NCBI GenBank assembly: GCA_003140705.1
Contig: PLKU01000275.1
Coordinates: 7,745-14,760 of the forward strand
Source of the DNA: Acidobacteriaceae bacterium
GTDB taxonomy: Bacteria > Acidobacteriota > Terriglobia > Terriglobales > Acidobacteriaceae
Reading direction: 5' to 3'
Length of the DNA stretch: 7,016 nt
Made by a program: the position numbers and the translations under genes. The notes below the pieces were generated by a model that saw nothing but the letters and a program-made list of their open reading frames with translations, was not told where the DNA came from and did not search any database. Of this stretch, positions 1 through 6,463 are shown one piece after another (the stretch's first letter is position 1; each line of letters opens with the position of its first letter).

Positions 1-564
1 GAGCCGGTATTTCGCCTTCCGTGGAATGACGCGGTGATGTTCAAGCGCGCTCTCGATGTCGGCGCTCGCTCCTTGCTTGTTCCATTCGTACAGAATGCCG
101 AAGAGGCGCTCAAGGCTGTCGCCGCCACTCGCTATCCGCCGCTCGGCGTGCGCGGAGTTTCCATTGTGCCACGCGCCAACGATTACGGGCGCATTAAGGG
201 CTATCATCACAACGCACACCTGGATATCTGCCTCATTGTGCAGTTGGAGAGCAGAGCGGCGCTTGCGGACATTGAAGCGATCGCGGCTGTTGACGGTGTG
301 GATGGCCTCTTCATCGGCCCCAGTGATCTTGCCGCGGATCTAGGCCATCTTGGTGATACCAGGCACCCTGAGGTGCAGGCGGCCATCAAGGATGCGGCGC
401 GGCGCATCCGCGATACAGGAAAATCTGCGGGAACGCTCGCCGGGAATGTCGACGACGTCGAATCCCTTTTCGACATGGGATTCAACTTCACAGCTACAGG
501 CAGCGATGTGGGTTTGCTGGCGCGCAATGCAGAAAATGTCGCTGCACGATTTCGCAAGAGCTAG
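1..564 (+). CDS. garL: HpcH/HpaI family class II aldolase, 5' truncated by window edge (probable 5-dehydro-4-deoxy-D-glucarate aldolase)
   Basis: The frame is open from base 1 and ends at TAG 562-564, giving 187 residues. Relatives are about 255-265 residues, so roughly 65 N-terminal residues lie upstream. The fragment begins at the conserved strand ending in the substrate-binding Arg (R5, in a VFRLPWND context). It continues through LLVPFVQNAEEA (25-36) and TRYPPLGVRG (43-52). The two metal-binding acids are E83 in VQLE and D109 in IGPSDLA, 26 residues apart as in E. coli HpaI (E149/D175). Enzymes of this family cleave 2-oxo acids to pyruvate plus an aldehyde, using a divalent metal in the cytoplasm. 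The aldehyde specificity (tartronate semialdehyde) is inferred from the next gene, garR, 36 nt downstream, and from garD nearby. 4-hydroxy-2-oxoheptanedioate aldolase or 2-keto-3-deoxy-L-rhamnonate aldolase are alternatives that sequence alone does not exclude. The family call is firm and the substrate moderate. Confidence 0.88.
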   Translation, partial: EPVFRLPWNDAVMFKRALDVGARSLLVPFVQNAEEALKAVAATRYPPLGVRGVSIVPRANDYGRIKGYHHNAHLDICLIVQLESRAALADIEAIAAVDGVDGLFIGPSDLAADLGHLGDTRHPEVQAAIKDAARRIRDTGKSAGTLAGNVDDVESLFDMGFNFTATGSDVGLLARNAENVAARFRKS

Positions 565-586
565 AGAATCGATTCGATTTCCGCCT

Positions 587-593
587 AAAGGAG
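587..593 (+). promoter_or_regulatory. Ribosome binding site for garR
   Basis: AAAGGAG lies 7 nt before the ATG at 601, a near-ideal Shine-Dalgarno placement. It sits in the short gap after the aldolase stop, which supports translation of garR from a shared transcript. Confidence 0.8.
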
Positions 594-600
594 AAGAGGA

Positions 601-1503
601 ATGGCAACCGTTGGATTTGTCGGTCTCGGCATCATGGGCCGGCCGATGTTGAAGAATTTATTAAAGGCGGGTCACACCGTAATTGCGTACGGCCGCAACG
701 CGACCGCGCTGGATGCCTGTGTCGCAATTGGCGCCGAGCGCGGTGCATCCAACAACGATGTGGGCACCCGCGCCTCCATCGTCTTCACCATGTTGCCGGA
801 TGGACCGCAGGTGGAGACGGTTGTGCTTGGCGACGGCGGGATCCTTGAAGGGTGCAGGCCGGGAGCGATGATCGTTGATATGAGCTCAATCAATCCGCTT
901 GTCTCGCAGAAGATCGGTGCGGCCTGCGCTGCGAAAGACGTCGAATTCCTTGACGCCCCCGTCAGTGGAGGCGAGCCCAAGGCTATCGAGGGGACCCTGG
1001 CCATTATGGTTGGCGGCAGCGAGGACGCATTCGGCAAAGCGGAGCCATTCCTCAAATGCATGGGATCGAGCGTTACGCTGACCGGTGGAGTGGGCGCTGG
1101 GAACGTGACTAAACTAGCCAACCAAATCATGGTTGCATGCAACATTGCCGCGATGGGCGAAGCGCTGGCTCTTTCCACACGATGCGGCCTCGATCCGGAC
1201 GTCGTCGTCAATGCTGTGAAAGGCGGCCTGGCCGGCAGCGCGGTTCTCAATGCCAAAGGCCCCATGCTCATCGCCAGAAACTTCAGGCCTGGATTCAAGA
1301 TTCAGCTCCACCAAAAGGACCTGCGCAACGCGCTTCAGGCTGCAGAAGCAAATCAGATGTTCCTTCCGCTCACTGCGCTTGTCCAGCAGATGCTGCTGTC
1401 GCTGATGGGCGATGGCAAGGGAGAACTCGATCACTCCGCGATTGCTACATTCACCGAGATGGCTTCTCACGTAGAAGTCAAACGGCCTTCCGGCGCGGAA
1501 TAA
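601..1503 (+). CDS. garR: 2-hydroxy-3-oxopropionate (tartronate semialdehyde) reductase
   Basis: This is a 300-residue cytoplasmic beta-hydroxyacid dehydrogenase that reduces tartronate semialdehyde to D-glycerate with NAD(P)H. The N-terminal Rossmann fold carries GLGIMG (8-13) for dinucleotide binding. The substrate signature DAPVSGG (118-124) is followed by EPKAIEGTL, which closely resembles E. coli GarR. The catalytic lysine is K171 in GNVTKLANQ, at the same residue number I recall for GarR. The all-alpha C-terminal half contains GGLAGS and the K239-D240 pair in HQKDLRNAL. Length fits the family (about 290-300). The ATG is chosen because of the strong AAAGGAG at 587-593. It is the second gene of an apparent operon after the aldolase, consistent with consuming the aldolase product. 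3-hydroxyisobutyrate dehydrogenase and GlxR are paralogous alternatives, but the EPKA signature and neighbours favour GarR. Confidence 0.93.
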   Translation: MATVGFVGLGIMGRPMLKNLLKAGHTVIAYGRNATALDACVAIGAERGASNNDVGTRASIVFTMLPDGPQVETVVLGDGGILEGCRPGAMIVDMSSINPLVSQKIGAACAAKDVEFLDAPVSGGEPKAIEGTLAIMVGGSEDAFGKAEPFLKCMGSSVTLTGGVGAGNVTKLANQIMVACNIAAMGEALALSTRCGLDPDVVVNAVKGGLAGSAVLNAKGPMLIARNFRPGFKIQLHQKDLRNALQAAEANQMFLPLTALVQQMLLSLMGDGKGELDHSAIATFTEMASHVEVKRPSGAE

Positions 1504-1504
1504 T

Positions 1505-1534
1505 TCTGGCCCAACTATATTCCGAATGGCCAGA
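1505..1534. terminator. Possible hairpin at the convergent gene ends (weak)
   Basis: TCTGGCC (1505-1511) and GGCCAGA (1528-1534) form a perfect 7-bp inverted repeat with a 16-nt loop. It spans the 11-nt gap between the garR stop and the stop of the opposing amidohydrolase. It could serve both converging transcripts. No T-tract follows on either strand, so it is not a canonical intrinsic terminator, and the long loop makes it weak. Confidence 0.3.
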
Positions 1535-2447
1535 CACGCTGCACCGTTTTCGAGAGAATCTCTTCGCGATCTTCCGGAGAGAAGATGTTGAGATGATCGC
1601 GATAGAGTTCAACGATTCTTCCGTAGGGGAGTTGTTGCAGGGAAACGGGCCAGTTGGTGGCCCACATCAGGCGCCTCGCGCCAAACTGGGAATAGACTCG
1701 CTTGAGCTGCTCCTGCGCATCCATGTACGGATAAGCCTGTCTCGATTGCGTCCATAGACCTGAAATCTTGACGAATACTGACGGATAGCGGGCCAGGTCC
1801 AGCAACAACTTCAATTGCTCAGGGCGATCAAGCGGGCAGTCCGCCATGTGATCGATCACGACCTTGAGGGCCGGATTCGCTTCAATGAGTGGAACAAGAT
1901 CTGGAAGCCGCGTCACTGGAGTCAGGATGGTCATCGGGACTTTGAGTTCAGCGCATCTGCGCCAAAGCGGAACCATCAGGGGGCCGCGGATCCAATCACC
2001 CTCCGTAGTGGCTGCCGGGCTCAAACGCACGCCGTGGAATCCCTCTTGAATGAGCCGGCTCAGATGATCCGGAACCTCCGGATCTTCAGGATTCACCCGG
2101 CATACCCCCATAAAGGCGCCCGGGAAACGCCTCAAGACACTGGCCATGTAGCTGTTGTCCCATCGATAGTGAATCACCTGGATAATCACGGCCTTCGCAA
2201 CGTGATTAGCCCGCATCAATTCCAGGAGCTTTTCGGGGGTGGCGTCTTCTGCGGGCGGCTTTGCTCCCTTCGCAAAAGGGAAGTTGGCGTCGCGCTCGAA
2301 AACGTGAACGTGCGAATCGATCAAGACCGGCGTTTCCGGTTCAGGGTTCGCAGGCGGGGCCAAGGCCTCGCTGGCCATTCTTTGACGAGACGAAAGCACC
2401 ATCGCACTGGCGACTGTGGATGCAACAAAGCGACGGCGGCTCAGCAT
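1515..2447 (-). CDS. Amidohydrolase-2 family (COG3618-like) TIM-barrel protein with Tat signal; candidate sugar-acid lactone isomerase/lactonase
   Basis: The protein has 310 residues. The N-terminus has a twin-arginine motif SRRRFVA (3-9), then a short hydrophobic stretch (about 7-20) and a possible cleavage site near ALA (28-30). The mature part is a metal-dependent-hydrolase-fold barrel: HxH at H46/H48 (IDSHVHVF), a RWDNSY segment (95-100), GFHGVRLSP (137-144 region), H200 in VIDHMA, K227 in FVKISG, and a C-terminal WATNWP (262-267). Many relatives have Asp in the last motif (DWP), where it is a catalytic acid/base; here it is N265. Known COG3618 members act on lactones: 2-pyrone-4,6-dicarboxylate lactonase LigI, L-rhamnonolactonase and galactarolactone isomerase. 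The start ATG is 12 nt after the garD stop with GGGAA (2454-2458) in front, so co-translation with garD is likely. A galactaro- or glucarolactone substrate is inferred from this context. Export would place it in the periplasm, apart from cytoplasmic GarD, which is odd. Confidence 0.85.
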   Translation of the reverse strand: MLSRRRFVASTVASAMVLSSRQRMASEALAPPANPEPETPVLIDSHVHVFERDANFPFAKGAKPPAEDATPEKLLELMRANHVAKAVIIQVIHYRWDNSYMASVLRRFPGAFMGVCRVNPEDPEVPDHLSRLIQEGFHGVRLSPAATTEGDWIRGPLMVPLWRRCAELKVPMTILTPVTRLPDLVPLIEANPALKVVIDHMADCPLDRPEQLKLLLDLARYPSVFVKISGLWTQSRQAYPYMDAQEQLKRVYSQFGARRLMWATNWPVSLQQLPYGRIVELYRDHLNIFSPEDREEILSKTVQRVWPFGI

Positions 2448-2453
2448 AAGATG

Positions 2454-2458
2454 TTCCC
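2454..2458 (-). promoter_or_regulatory. Ribosome binding site for the amidohydrolase gene
   Basis: On the minus strand GGGAA sits 6 nt before the ATG at 2447 and one base after the garD TAG. It is a modest Shine-Dalgarno match. The tight 12-nt junction suggests translational coupling to garD. Confidence 0.5.
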
Positions 2459-2459
2459 G

Positions 2460-4013
2460 CTATGTAATCGGTGACGGGTTGAACAGCACGAACTCGTTAT
2501 GCAGACCCCAGCGATCGGTCCAGGTCGCTTTCCGTCCACTGGCCGCATCAAGAATGAACTTGAAAATGTGCTCGCCCACCTCCTGGATGGTCGCGTCGCC
2601 GGTTGCAATTACGCCTGCGTCCACATCGATCAGATCGGGCCATTTTTTTGCAAGCGGAGTGCGGGTCGCCACTTTGATCACTGGCACCATCGCCAAGCCA
2701 TAGGGCGTTCCGCGCCCTGTTGTAAACACATGCATGTTCATTCCCGCAGCCAATTGCAACGTGCCGCACACAAAATCGCTGGCAGGCGTTGCCGCAAAGA
2801 TGAGCCCCTTCTTCGTGACGCGCTCGCCCGGGCCAAACACACCCGCAAGAGCACTCGTGCCAGCCTTTGCCGCGGAACCAAGGGCCTTTTCGACGATATT
2901 CGTCAGCCCACCCTTCTTGTTTCCGGGAGTCGGGTTGGCGCTGCGATCCATTCCACCTTTGCTGAGATACTTGTCGTACCAGTCCATTTCATGAATCAAC
3001 TGTTCTGCGACCGTTGCGTCCGCTGCGCGAGCCGTTAGAAGGTTGATCGCATCCCGCACTTCTGTGACCTCAGAGAACATCACCGTCGCGCCGGCCCTTA
3101 CCAGTAGGTCGGCCGCATAGCCTAGAGCGGGGTTGGCAGTTACTCCTGAAAATGCATCACTCCCGCCGCACTGCAAACCAACTACCAGATCTGCTGCAGG
3201 CCGAGTAACGCGCCTTCTATCGTTCAGAACGGCGAGGCGCCCTTCTGCCATTTGCATGATCGCCGCCACCATACTTTCAAAGCCTTGATGCTCCTCGTCC
3301 TGAAGCCGCACCACGTACGACTTGGGCGCCAGCATCGGAAACGTGCCGTTTGGCATGAGCCGCGAGAGTTCGAGTTTTTCGCACCCCAAGCTCACCACCA
3401 GCGGCGCTCCGCCCAGATTTGGATTGAGGCTGATATTGCGAAGAGTGCGGATCGGAATCTCCGCGCCCGGGGCATCGATCGCCACGCCGCAGCCGTAAGA
3501 GTGATTGATTGCGATCACGTCGTCGACATGAGGGTAGCGCGGCAGCAGTTCTGCCTTGATCCGCTTTACCGCGTAATCCACTGTTGACGACACACACTGA
3601 ACCGTCGTCGAGATGCCAAGAATATTCTTGGTTCCAACCGAGCCGTCCTCATTCACAAAACCTTCAAAGGTATAACCCGTGAGCGGAGGCAACGGCTCTG
3701 GAACTGCGGTTGAGATCGGCAGGCAATTGAGGTCGGGCGGTTCGGGCAGTCGCATTACACCTTCGTGCACCCATGATCCCATCGGGATTGGCACCTCCGC
3801 ATAACCAATCACCGAGCCGTACCTGATGATCGGGTCACCGAGATTGATACTTGTGAGGGCTACCTTATGCGCCTCTGGCACCGCATCCACAAGAACCAGA
3901 CCGCAGCCGAAGGTCGTGCCGGGCTGCAGGCCGCCTTCGTTCACAATGATCGCTACGTTGTCCTCTGGGTGAACTCGAATATAGAGAGGTTGGAGAATTC
4001 CTGCCCTGTCCAT
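2460..4013 (-). CDS. garD: Galactarate dehydratase
   Basis: This 517-residue protein resembles E. coli GarD (about 523) along its whole length. It dehydrates galactarate (meso-galactaric acid) to 5-dehydro-4-deoxy-D-glucarate in the cytoplasm. The N-terminal SAF-like domain (about 8-90) starts with [12 protein letters not shown] and includes [11 protein letters not shown] (62-72) and GSW (79-81). [11 protein letters not shown] linker (110-119) and DGSVGTKN (123-130) lead into the UxaA/GarD core. That core has NHSYGCG (170-176), LGCEKLE (209-215), [15 protein letters not shown] (281-295), [10 protein letters not shown] (313-322), GNKKGGL (364-370), [12 protein letters not shown] (407-418) and [10 protein letters not shown] (431-440). 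It ends in NPSPIT, like GarD's NPAPVT. The paralogue altronate dehydratase UxaA shares the architecture, but the detailed match and the garL/garR neighbours favour GarD. The ATG at 4013 is supported by GGGAG 8 nt upstream. It is the first gene of a minus-strand pair with the amidohydrolase. Confidence 0.95.
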   Translation of the reverse strand: MDRAGILQPLYIRVHPEDNVAIIVNEGGLQPGTTFGCGLVLVDAVPEAHKVALTSINLGDPIIRYGSVIGYAEVPIPMGSWVHEGVMRLPEPPDLNCLPISTAVPEPLPPLTGYTFEGFVNEDGSVGTKNILGISTTVQCVSSTVDYAVKRIKAELLPRYPHVDDVIAINHSYGCGVAIDAPGAEIPIRTLRNISLNPNLGGAPLVVSLGCEKLELSRLMPNGTFPMLAPKSYVVRLQDEEHQGFESMVAAIMQMAEGRLAVLNDRRRVTRPAADLVVGLQCGGSDAFSGVTANPALGYAADLLVRAGATVMFSEVTEVRDAINLLTARAADATVAEQLIHEMDWYDKYLSKGGMDRSANPTPGNKKGGLTNIVEKALGSAAKAGTSALAGVFGPGERVTKKGLIFAATPASDFVCGTLQLAAGMNMHVFTTGRGTPYGLAMVPVIKVATRTPLAKKWPDLIDVDAGVIATGDATIQEVGEHIFKFILDAASGRKATWTDRWGLHNEFVLFNPSPIT

Positions 4014-4021
4014 TGTCCATA

Positions 4022-4026
4022 CTCCC
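4022..4026 (-). promoter_or_regulatory. Ribosome binding site for garD
   Basis: On the minus strand GGGAG ends 8 nt before the ATG at 4013. This decides the garD start, which also matches the expected beginning of the SAF-like domain. Confidence 0.65.
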
Positions 4027-4208
4027 GGTGGCTGCCGTTGAGCCGAATGCTTGCTGCATCCAATCTAACGGATCAATGCAAATGCTGGTCGGTTGATCAA
4101 TTCCCAACCACTTTAGACGGCTGTCCCCCACAGGCCTGTAAGATGGTATGAAATTGAAACTGTTTGCAAATGGCAACTGCGGGCTTTGACCTGTCTTTGC
4201 GGCAAATC

Positions 4209-4213
4209 AGGAG
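4209..4213 (+). promoter_or_regulatory. Ribosome binding site deciding the GH44 start
   Basis: AGGAG sits 7 nt before the ATG at 4221. The longer reading from 4164 or 4170 has no comparable site. It would also add residues in front of an otherwise normal lipoprotein signal peptide. Confidence 0.75.
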
Positions 4214-4220
4214 CTTTTGG

Positions 4221-6311
4221 ATGAGGAAGTTGGGTTGGCAGGCGGCCGGGTGGATGATGATCGGTTTAAGCCTTTTGGTTGCAGGTTGTGGAGGAGGCGG
4301 TGCCGGCTCGACAACAACCATCACCAGTGGGCCTACAATCACTACCGTTTCCGTGATGCCCAATCCGGCAACCACAATTATCGGCGCGCAGCAGCAATTC
4401 ACCCCTGTAGTCTCCGGCACCGGCAGCTTCAGCAGCGCCGTGACCTGGTCCGTGTCTGCGCCGCCGAGCAGCATCTTGAGCCCCGGCACCATCACCACCG
4501 GCGGCCTGTACACCACACCTTATCCGGCGCCCCCGACCGTAACGGTCACGGCTACCAGTACAGAAGATGCGACCAAGTCTGGCAATGTGACTGTCACCCT
4601 GAACGCACCGGCCGTGGCTGCGGGGCCAACACTCACCGTCGATGCGGGCAACCAGACCCACGCAATCAGCCCTTACATCTACGGCATGAATGGGTACTTG
4701 CTTAACTCTGACGTGGCAGGCGCAACCAACATCACAATCGATCGCTGGGGCGGAGACAGCACCTCCCGCTACAACTACAAGTTGGACGTAACAAGTTCCG
4801 CCAGCGACTGGTACTTTGAAAATCAGCCGGGGACCGGAGGGGACGGGGCCAACCCTGTTAGCGGTGTCTCGGCTTTTGATGCCCTCGTGCAGGCCAATGC
4901 TGCCATCGGCGCAAAGACGCTGGGAACCGTGCCGGTGCTCGGCTGGGTGGCAAAGAACTCCGGTTCCTGCAGCTTTCCGGTTTCCCAGTACCCCGGTCAG
5001 TATTCAGTGGACGCCAGTCGCCAATGCGGCGACGGAGAGATGCCGAATGCATCCAATCCGTCCGCCCCGACCGACATCACCGGCAACGATCCAACCGTCA
5101 CCAGCACTGTGATCGGGCCTGCATGGGCCGGCCAATGGGTCACCTACCTCGTAAACAAGTTCGGCGCCGCAGCCAATGGCGGTGTGGCCTTCTACGACTT
5201 GGACAATGAACCTGCCTGGTGGGATGCCGTTCACCGCGACGTGCATCCTCAGCCATCCACCTATGATGAAGTGACTGACAACGGAATCGCGACCGCACAA
5301 GCCATCAAAATCGCAGACCCGTTCGCTGAGGTCAGCGGGCCGGTGGTGGACTATTGGTGGAATTATTTCTACTCCAAAAAGGACATTGAGTCCGGATGGG
5401 GCTCAGGCCCCTGCTACTCGCCGTGGAGCGATCCGGCCGATCGAATTGCTCACAGCGGCGTCCCATTTCTTGAATATTATCTGCAGCAATTTGCGGCCAG
5501 TGAAGCAAAGAACAACGTTCGCCTGCTGGATTTCCTTGACCTGCACACTTATTTTGCAGCTACCTACCTTGGAAATTCTGTCGCTTTTACCTCGGCAGGA
5601 GACACCGGTGCTCAACAAGCTCGCTTGAACTCGACTCGCGTCCTTTGGGACCCCACGTATACCGATTCGAACTACCCGCAACCTAATTTCACGACCGACT
5701 CAAACTACACCACGAGTTGCACACCTCCGGCGCAGGCCCCGCAATTGATTCCCATGATGCACGCATGGATCGCGAAGGACTACCCGGGGACAAAGTCCGC
5801 TATCACGGAATACAACTGGGGTGGACTCGAATCCATCAACGGAGCGCTGGCGCAGGCTGACATCCTGGGCATCTTCGGTGGTTACGGCCTCGATTTAGCC
5901 ACACTGTGGCCGACCACCAATCCCTCGGCGCAAGTCCCCGGCCTCATGGCGTTTGAGATGTACCGCAACTACGACGGAAATAACTCGACATTCGGCGACA
6001 TATCCCTGGCTTCCGCCACTGCCAACCAGGGTGCACTCGCGGTCTACTCTGCGCTGCGCACTGCGGACAACAATGTGACCGTAATGGTCATCAACAAGAC
6101 ATACGGCGACCTCGCCGCGACCCTTTCCCTGCAGAACTTCACCCCAAATGGGACGGCAAAAGTTTTCCTTTACAGCAACGCCAACCTCGCTGCCATCGTC
6201 TCTCAGCCGAACTTAACGGTTACCTCTCCGCTTACCGGAGGCACTACGAGCACCCTCAGCTCAACCTTCCCCGCTCAGTCGATCACCATCCTCGTTCTTC
6301 CAAAGTTATAA
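4221..6311 (+). CDS. Glycoside hydrolase family 44 endo-beta-glucanase/xyloglucanase-type lipoprotein with Ig-like domain
   Basis: The protein has 696 residues from ATG 4221, chosen for its AGGAG site and because it begins a clean type II signal peptide: MRK, a hydrophobic core (8-21) and lipobox LVAGC with lipidated C23. A Gly/Ser/Thr linker leads to a bacterial Ig-like module (about 40-128) with FTPVVSGTGSFSSAVTWSV and TGGLYTTP signatures. The GH44 catalytic domain (about 137-600) shows IDRWGGDSTSRYNY (173-186), DWYFEN (197-202), the putative acid/base E330 in DLDNEP, DVHP (340-343), HTYFAATY (442-449) and the putative nucleophile E530 in ITEYNWGG. A beta-sandwich tail (about 605-696) ends the protein. 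GH44 enzymes cleave beta-1,4-glucans such as carboxymethyl-cellulose and xyloglucan with retention of configuration. Lipidation suggests a cell-surface or periplasmic anchor. Cysteines 250, 269, 398 and 500 could form two disulfides. The exact glucan substrate is not decidable here. Confidence 0.9.
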   Translation: MRKLGWQAAGWMMIGLSLLVAGCGGGGAGSTTTITSGPTITTVSVMPNPATTIIGAQQQFTPVVSGTGSFSSAVTWSVSAPPSSILSPGTITTGGLYTTPYPAPPTVTVTATSTEDATKSGNVTVTLNAPAVAAGPTLTVDAGNQTHAISPYIYGMNGYLLNSDVAGATNITIDRWGGDSTSRYNYKLDVTSSASDWYFENQPGTGGDGANPVSGVSAFDALVQANAAIGAKTLGTVPVLGWVAKNSGSCSFPVSQYPGQYSVDASRQCGDGEMPNASNPSAPTDITGNDPTVTSTVIGPAWAGQWVTYLVNKFGAAANGGVAFYDLDNEPAWWDAVHRDVHPQPSTYDEVTDNGIATAQAIKIADPFAEVSGPVVDYWWNYFYSKKDIESGWGSGPCYSPWSDPADRIAHSGVPFLEYYLQQFAASEAKNNVRLLDFLDLHTYFAATYLGNSVAFTSAGDTGAQQARLNSTRVLWDPTYTDSNYPQPNFTTDSNYTTSCTPPAQAPQLIPMMHAWIAKDYPGTKSAITEYNWGGLESINGALAQADILGIFGGYGLDLATLWPTTNPSAQVPGLMAFEMYRNYDGNNSTFGDISLASATANQGALAVYSALRTADNNVTVMVINKTYGDLAATLSLQNFTPNGTAKVFLYSNANLAAIVSQPNLTVTSPLTGGTTSTLSSTFPAQSITILVLPKL

Positions 6312-6463
6312 GAGTATGCAGCGTTCTTGATCCTTGAGTCCGGCTCGTCCCTTTATACTGAGATGTTTGACCACAAGAAGCGCAGGATGGGTATTGGTCC
6401 GCGCAACATTAGCGGGATCCCCGATGACAGGTCTTTGTCGCCGGGGCGGAAGAGGAGCGGGCA
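6312..6463 (+). promoter_or_regulatory. Intergenic leader of mtnP with a possible promoter
   Basis: This 152-nt gap separates the GH44 stop from the phosphorylase start. A good -10-like hexamer TATACT lies at 6354-6359. Candidate -35 boxes TTGATC (6327-6332) and TTGAGT (6334-6339) sit 21 and 14 nt away, neither the ideal 17. If TATACT is used, the leader would be about 100 nt. No strong terminator hairpin with a T-run follows the GH44 gene. Confidence 0.35.
6451..6457 (+). promoter_or_regulatory. Ribosome binding site supporting the TTG start of mtnP
   Basis: AGAGGAG lies 6 nt before the TTG at 6464. The reading frame is closed upstream by TGA 6425-6427 and has no ATG or GTG between that stop and the start of homology. 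This site therefore decides the start. Confidence 0.75.

Larger units (their letters stand above)
4014..4220. promoter_or_regulatory. Divergent intergenic region between garD and the GH44 gene
   Basis: This 207-nt region must hold the 5' leaders and probably the promoters of both divergent genes. It contains a perfect 8-bp palindrome TTGATCAA (4093-4100) and a perfect 10-bp palindrome ACAGGCCTGT (4130-4139). Both are possible operator cores, but their lengths are not far beyond chance. TGCAAATG occurs twice (4077-4084 and 4165-4172). TTGAAA (4154-4159) resembles a -35 box, but no convincing -10 lies at the right spacing. I see no riboswitch or small gene here. Confidence 0.45.

Noticed and set aside
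672..1298. 208-codon open frame on the minus strand inside garR
   Set aside because: It lies fully antisense to a clear garR, has no recognisable family features, and fits the long antisense frames expected in GC-rich coding DNA.
1137..1757. 206-codon plus-strand frame across the end of garR and the amidohydrolase 3' end
   Set aside because: It overlaps two well-supported genes in other frames and shows no domain; its Arg/Gln/Pro-rich composition is typical of an out-of-frame reading.
1815..2474. 219-codon plus-strand frame opposite the amidohydrolase gene
   Set aside because: It is antisense to a gene with intact catalytic motifs and has no recognisable domain.
2499..3038. 179-codon plus-strand frame opposite garD
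   Set aside because: It is antisense to a full-length conserved garD, and its Cys/His/Arg-rich content is not that of a real protein family.
2460..4013. Altronate dehydratase (uxaA) as the identity of the large minus-strand gene
   Set aside because: UxaA shares the fold, but the near-continuous resemblance to GarD, including the C-terminus, and the garL/garR neighbours point to galactarate dehydratase.
4164..4220. Longer N-terminus for the GH44 protein starting at TTG 4164 or ATG 4170
   Set aside because: There is no good ribosome binding site, and it adds residues ahead of a normal lipoprotein signal peptide; ATG 4221 has AGGAG at 7 nt.
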